Assembly (NCBI GenBank): GCA_964035545.1
Contig: OZ037765.1
Span: forward strand, 5,716,698-5,780,697
Direction of reading: 5' to 3'
Length of the DNA: 64,000 nt
DNA from: Bugula neritina
Taxonomy: Eukaryota; Bryozoa; Gymnolaemata; Cheilostomatida; Bugulidae
The notes below the pieces were generated by a model. That model did no database searches. It was not told the DNA's origin and saw only the letters and a list, made by a program, of their open reading frames with translations. This document shows, piece after piece, positions 58,019 through 64,000 of the stretch; position 1 is the first letter of the stretch; the number at the start of each line of letters is the position of its first letter. Both the position numbers and the translations under genes were made by a program.

Positions 58019-61000
58019 TTAGCTCTCTTCGCCCAAGTTATGCTTAACTTGACTAAAATCAAAATCTGCTCCAGTAATTCGCCTGTACATATCCAGTACA
58101 TCATCACACGTTGTTTCAAAGTGAGTGGTAGCATCAAATGACTTGGAGATAAACACCTGAAATTCAAATCATGCATTGAAAGTGAAATGGTGTTTCAGCA
58201 TAAGCAAACAAAAGCGTGTAACTATTGGTGCAAACAATCTAATCATCCTTACCTTGCTAGCAGTTCCGTCATCTACTGGTTCGTACAAATCTGTCACAGT
58301 AACAAACCTGCAGAAAAATTTACAGTTTTATTTATTAACCTGTTGTACCAACCCCTACACTACTGCTGTAGCAATCCAACTTAATTTAATAGTTATCTTT
58401 CATGCACAACTGCAAACTATTTTATATAAAAAATCTAAGAAACATAATAAGCAACAAACATTAAAATTTTAGCCACCAAAGAAAGTGACCAATATAAGCC
58501 ACTAGTCTTGCATTAACCCATAATTCATTTCAACAGACAAAATGAAACTGAATTATTCGAACTATAAGTTTCCTGCCTACTATTGGCAATCTTAAACAAC
58601 TAATTCACAGTTCAGTCTCATTCAATCAATTAATATAAAGTACTAAATGCAGTAATCCTGCCACACTTACTTCTGTTCAATTGGTCCGAGTAAATCTAGT
58701 CCTGGTTTAATCTCCAGCTCTGGGTTAGCTGTTTCAACAAACGCGCTGACCAGAGCAAGGAAATATCCTTTCTGAGCTACATTGTGAGCGTATGACACAG
58801 CCAGCACATAGATATCTGAAACAAATTTCAACACATTAACACTAAGCTGCAACTGCTATAAAACTGAATATTGGTCCACTGTATTGGCCATGACTCAAAC
58901 ATTGACTAAGTAGAACTCAAGAGAGTACTTGAGTCACACAAAACTATAATGTGCAGTTGTGTTTCTCAACATTACTATAAAATTACAAATGAACAATTGG
59001 CACACTTAAGAAAATAATAGTAATAAAACATTTAGCGTTTGAGAAACATATAAGAAGACATGTAATATAAAATAATACAGCTGATTGACCTTGATACATA
59101 AATGATGAGATGTTGTGTAAGTAACCTCACCTGATTCACGCCCCACTTGATTTTGAGGAATTATTATCTGGGCAGAGAGGGAATCTGAAGTGTTTGGTAA
59201 TGGATGGTTGAGGATACAAATAGCTCTCACCACCTAACACAGAAAACAATAAAGTCCGGTACATCCTACACACATTAAATTTAGCCTTACACAAGTGACA
59301 ACATGATGAGAGAGCTTTGCTTGAAAAATTATACCATGATCCACAAAGTATCATTGAAAAAACAACATATGATCCAAATCAAGCACATTTCAGTGTTGCA
59401 AAACCCGATAATATATTTCTCAGCCTAGCAAGGGATAATTTGCAATTCAATGACTGACATTACAGGCCTAGGCCTGGACAAATTATTTGGCCAAGCTATT
59501 AACTTGGAGATGTCTGTTGTAGATTTGGTTCATGGCACAACATTTATGTGTCAATTTTCATTGATAGCCATGATATGTTTATCATATAAGATTCAACTGG
59601 TCATACAACCAACAAAAACTACGAAAATGTACTTGTGTGTCAGATAACAAAAAATGATATAATATATGTGGTGTTTGTTTTCAAGTATCAGCAATGTGAC
59701 ATGTTTAATTTAGTAAGAAACCAGAGGAAAAATTGCATTCCAGTACTTTGGTGGTGCTATTATGTCAAGAATGACCAAATTATACCCGAGCTAATATTTG
59801 TTCAGAGCTGAAGCAGAGAAATCTTGTGGGTCTGATTATACTATTTTTTCAAGAGAAATTATTTGAAAAATATTATTGCTAGCAAATACAGATCCTAATT
59901 TCAAGCATTGATTGACTGAATCCAAGAGCAACAATTTGAATCTGGTTATGTGGGTCTGTTTAATAACTGCAACATATTCATTTCTAGAATAGTGAGCTGT
60001 TCTGGTAGTTCTACCGAGAGCATGCAACTCTCAAATATGTTTAATGTTGGCATCTTCATATGGTTCATAAGTGTTACATGTAAATAGTGGAATATAACTA
60101 ACCATGATTATAACAGCAAGACAAAGATAGAATCTCATAGATCAAAATATTCATGTATGGGACAATAATTACAGTGTTGGTGCACACACCATACATTTAC
60201 TAGGGTGTATGTGATGCAGTAGCACAAAATAATGACTATTGACTCACTTGTCCAACTTTTTTGCACCTATTAGGGGCGTAGGAAGGATCGCAAACCACCA
60301 TCTTACACTTGGCCACCTCTTTGTCACTTCTCACGCCAACCACTTCTCCCGTCTCATTGGTCACAATTTCATCACCAGGCTTATCCAACATGTAAGTACC
60401 GCCGTAAATTGCACTAAGTCTAGCAAAGCCCTGTGGCAGCTCTCCCAGCCCATACAGTGGGTAGAGATAGGGGCTCTTGCCATACCTGGCCACCGAGTCA
60501 CTGTACAGCTTACATCGATGAACCAGCTCCTCTGCCTTTGTTTTCAGGTATCTATAAGAATACAAATAATACTAAATGTCAAAACAATGTTGAAACAGAT
60601 GTCACTCGATAGGCAGAGTTTGAAAAACAACATCATATAAAAATGAGATATTTCATCACACGTATGTACTAGTGTTTTCATCAAGATATAACTCGTGCAT
60701 TGTAAGAGAATGGTTTCTTGTAGGGCTAAACAGTTTGATGATCAAAAACAAGCTGCATGGAGATGAGGAAATGACAAGTAATAAACTATACAGTAGAAGT
60801 AAAGATTACAATTAGAGCCATAATTATATAACATACATGGTGTGATCGCCTAGCACCTTTACAAGATATACTTGAAAACTCTAATCTTATGTTTTTGACT
60901 TGATATTATAGCTGAGCCTTTATATAAGGAACAAATACTAAAATTTTGATCATTCTAATTGTTTAAATCCACCAAATGCTCTGAACATATGGCAAACGTG

Positions 61001-63109
61001 AAGGCGACTAAGATACTTCTACATAGCTAATTTAGTGATTTTTTAGTCATGGGCCAGATTAAATAAAGGTGCAACTATTTTACTCCATTCTACACTATTC
61101 AATATAGCCTACAATATACACTATTCAATATACAGTACATAATATACAGTATACACTATATATACAGCATACACTATACAGTATACACTATTCAATACTC
61201 ACGAGTCATCTCTGTACAGAGCCACGGCATGTCCTGTGAAGTCCTGCGTGTTTTTATCTACTCCGAAATAATCATACAGGTCTTGACAAGTCTTCTCCTT
61301 GGGATTGAATTTCTTAAAAGTTGAAGGATTTGCTGGGTCGTAGTCGTTGATAAACACCAAGAGATTACGATACTTCCTTTTTTCAAATATTCCCATCAAA
61401 CCTAAAGTTGCGAAAGCAATTCTCCTTCACATTGACATGAATATATCTTAAAATACTTTAGATAGTGAAAGTAAATTACTCTTTCACATTGAAATGAATA
61501 TATCTTTCAAAATTTTATATTGTCAATTTCAGCAAGTAATTCAAAGGCAATAAATTGTACGAAAAGCATTATTTTTGTGCAATATATAACATCCTTTTAG
61601 TAATATACTAAATCAAAATATCAAAGTGCAACCGTTGATTATCCTAAAAGCAAGGACACTAACTTGACCATTTGATAGCATCAGGTAAACTAATTTTCGA
61701 GTTTCAAAAAGAAGCTATTCCATTCGTTGAAATATAAATAGAATTTCAGCTCATGAAGTGTACAGGTAGACACTGTATAGCATAGCCGTATGTCCACTGG
61801 GAATTGCTACTCAAGCTGTATTAAATACAAGCAGCTGCAGTAGAGATTGCATTCTACTTGTTTTGATGATTTAGGTCACACAGCAGAGACTGAAACTAAG
61901 TATATACCAGTAGTTAGAGCTTCTTTCTCAGTAGCTGGCACCTTGTGAGCTTTACCACTCTTGAATACATAGCTGCCCTCCACAGACTTGAACTCCAAGT
62001 ACCTAGTAACTCCAGTATGAACTAGCAGCTTCACCAGCTGACCTACAAACAACCAAAAATATATCAATATATTCAATTTATTATCATTACAGGATGATCC
62101 ACAGCTAACCTAGATAAAATCAATAAATGTGTATAAGCAGACAGGCGGTGGAAGAAGTACATTTGATGATAATACAAGCAGCAGAACTGCATATTATAAT
62201 GATGCTATGCAGACTACTGGAGCAGCTGCTACATCCTTATCTCTCCATCAATACTGTCTCCATATTGTAGTGCAGGCAAGGGCCAACAATTAATTGCCTG
62301 TTAATTACCCTCCTTCTAGCATTCTGTTGCAGTCTGGCAAATAACTGAGTAAATGATTACTGAGAGAGTCAATGTGATAAATTATAAAGAGCAGGGAAAA
62401 GAGAACACCTTACCGTTAGCCATTAGAAACTTAGGGATGAGGTCCACATTCCAGTCTCTTCCTTTGTCGTACTGAGCAGGTGGGGCACCCATGTTGAACT
62501 TGGTGTAAAACTGCAAAATTTAATGTGAAATCAAAATTAAACGCAAATTTGCTTTTTATAGAACATCAACCAAATATATCACAATAACCAATGCCAAGTT
62601 TCTTGCACATTACAAAAACACCACATTTGCTTAAAGTCTCCAACTATATGAGAACCACTGATAACAAGGGTTATTTAAGTAGACTCAAGAATGTGCATAC
62701 AGTGGTAGAGGAGCAGTTATGATTAAAGGTTCTTTCTAACGTCATAAATGGCCATGTTGGGATTTGAATCTAGGCCCTAGTGCACACTAGGCCAGCGCTT
62801 TAACCACTAAACCACAACTACTCCCTTAAAAAAAACTTCCGTTCTATTTGTGGCAAAAAGAAATGGAGCCCAAGTTACTTTCTCTAAAATGTGCTTGTGA
62901 AGCAAATGTGTGCGTCTAACTATATGCAATGTTGACCAAAATCTAACTATGAAAAATATGCTTATCAGATGGAAGCCTCGTGCAGTGGCTCACTAGCCTA
63001 CCTCAGCCAGGGGTGTAATTGAAGCACTCTCCCCTCCATAGTACTTGTTTCTGTCCATGTGCAGCACTTTCTTGCCACTCACCGACAACATTCCACTGAG
63101 AATGCATTC
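58019..63109 (-). CDS. GDI: Rab GDP-dissociation inhibitor (5' exon missing)
   Basis: Nine exons give 428 codons: 63109-63002, 62510-62414, 62042-61908, 61401-61203, 60551-60248, 59233-59131, 58815-58671, 58307-58253 and 58156-58019. The first visible exon starts [20 protein letters not shown] and then [10 protein letters not shown], the Rab-binding start of the GDI fold. Other landmarks are [20 protein letters not shown], the Asp/Thr-rich [13 protein letters not shown], the segment [20 protein letters not shown] with GGTYML, and the C-terminal [20 protein letters not shown]. About 15 residues, including part of the FAD-fold GxGxxG start, lie beyond the window, giving a total near the usual 447. 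GDI extracts prenylated GDP-bound Rabs from membranes and recycles them through the cytosol. It looks intact. Confidence 0.95.
62708..62825 (-). mobile_element. SINE head and body fragment
   Basis: On the minus strand it reads AGGGAGTAGTTGTGGTTTAG, TGGTTAAAGCGCTGGCC, a B-box-like GATTCAAATCCC, then an eroded body ending AATCATAACTGCTCCT. It lies in a GDI intron. The tail found in other copies is absent. Confidence 0.65.
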
Positions 63110-64000
63110 CTTGCAAAATAAAAAAGCATGTTTTTACAATTTCAAAGAGTTGGTGTATAGTTTTCTACAGACTAAAAGCAAGAGAGATTTACAGACTGGC
63201 TATAAACTATTACACCAGTTTGAAATATTTAATATATGTCTAGATATAATTGTTGATGCTCAATATTATTGGTTGCCACATGTTGACAATAAGCAGTTGA
63301 ACTAGAATATGGGAAAATTTCTCATGTATAGAATTGTATTTTGTTGATGCAGTGTGACAAGAAAATCAATAATGTCATTAGCACTTGGTTTGTCATAATC
63401 TACATCACATATAGAATGGTCTAACACTCTACAATACATAATAAAAAAGGGATTAATGTTCATCAATAGTTACTCATAATCAAACTTATTATGTACTTAG
63501 CAGATAAGGGACAAAGCCATAGCAAGTCAAACAAAGTCAATAGTTAAATAAGTCACGGTAGTCTATATAAAAACTTTATAGTCAAGTTATTAAAATATAT
63601 AATGTATGTTTAAAATTGCATAGAACAAATAGAAATCTGGTAGCAATATGAATAAACAGTAATAACCATAACATTTAAGCTGTATTCAATTGTATGACAT
63701 TGACATTAGTGTTAAAAACTAGATTGTAAAATTTTATATCAGTTGAGACTTGCAAAAAGACAATAAAAACTCTCAGACTCATTAACATTAAGTGATTAAC
63801 TTTTTATTAAGTTTTATGAGCAGATTTGAGCCCAAGAACTTCAAGTACGCAAGTCAAGATGAGTATGGTAATCAGTTATATCTACATAATAGCTATCATT
63901 GTAAATATCAATATGTAAGTATAGGTATAACCAAGTTAAATTAAAAGGTAACATTAAGCTTAAAGTTAATGTTAAAGTAAACATCAAAGTCTCTTTCAAA
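63110..64000. other. GDI intron 1 (probable)
   Basis: AT-rich sequence with no exon. The first coding exon of GDI was not found here. The last 100 bases contain AAGCTTAAAGTTAATGTTAA-type words like those in the arrays near other gene starts. Confidence 0.5.

Overview
This window is nuclear DNA of an animal. All recognisable genes are metazoan and intron-bearing: a GLIS1/3-type zinc-finger factor, TMEM220, REX1BD, BTF3/NAC-beta, the histone chaperone NASP, the ESCRT-I subunit UBAP1, a PPP-family phosphatase, a TMEM121-like protein and a Rab GDP-dissociation inhibitor. Introns have GT-AG borders and the non-coding DNA is visibly AT-rich. Several copies of one tRNA-derived SINE family are scattered through it. 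A lophotrochozoan-type invertebrate is my best guess, but that is inference. No prokaryotic operon, CRISPR array or intact coding transposon was seen.

Layout. 1-1989 (-): C-terminally cut GLIS1/3-like gene ending in its first zinc finger at the window edge. 1990-8349: non-coding with a SINE and one orphan exon-like ORF. 8350-13802 and 14886-21000 (both -): tandem paralogues, each rebuilt here as ten in-frame exons. Both encode a type I membrane protein with signal peptide, PAN/Apple-like domain, a long TPR-like ectodomain, one membrane helix and a conserved cytoplasmic tail. 22417-24059 (-): TMEM220. 26705-28777 (+): REX1BD, with a palindrome-rich LTR-like insertion in an intron. 28940-30565 (-): BTF3. 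32403-37067 (+): NASP. 37690-41102 (-): UBAP1. 44114-51351 (-): a phosphatase with a degenerate Nudix-like region, EF-hands and a PPP catalytic domain. 56615-57676 (+): TMEM121-like, uninterrupted CDS. 58019-63109 (-): Rab GDI lacking only its first coding exon, which lies beyond the window.

The known genes are housekeeping or regulatory genes with no obvious shared pathway. NASP/UBAP1 and REX1BD/BTF3 are convergent pairs whose poly(A) signals abut or cross, so their mRNAs probably touch or overlap.

The least explained part is the tandem PAN/TPR receptor pair (8.3-21 kb). I do not recognise the family. The two copies are almost identical in some exon patches and strongly diverged in others and in introns, which suggests gene conversion. 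Other points of interest are the Nudix-like/EF-hand/PPP phosphatase with a duplicated splice donor, a fold-back element present twice, and degenerate six-base-rhythm repeats next to the 5' ends of several genes. Exon coordinates were derived by hand from reading frame and splice consensus, so single-base errors are possible.
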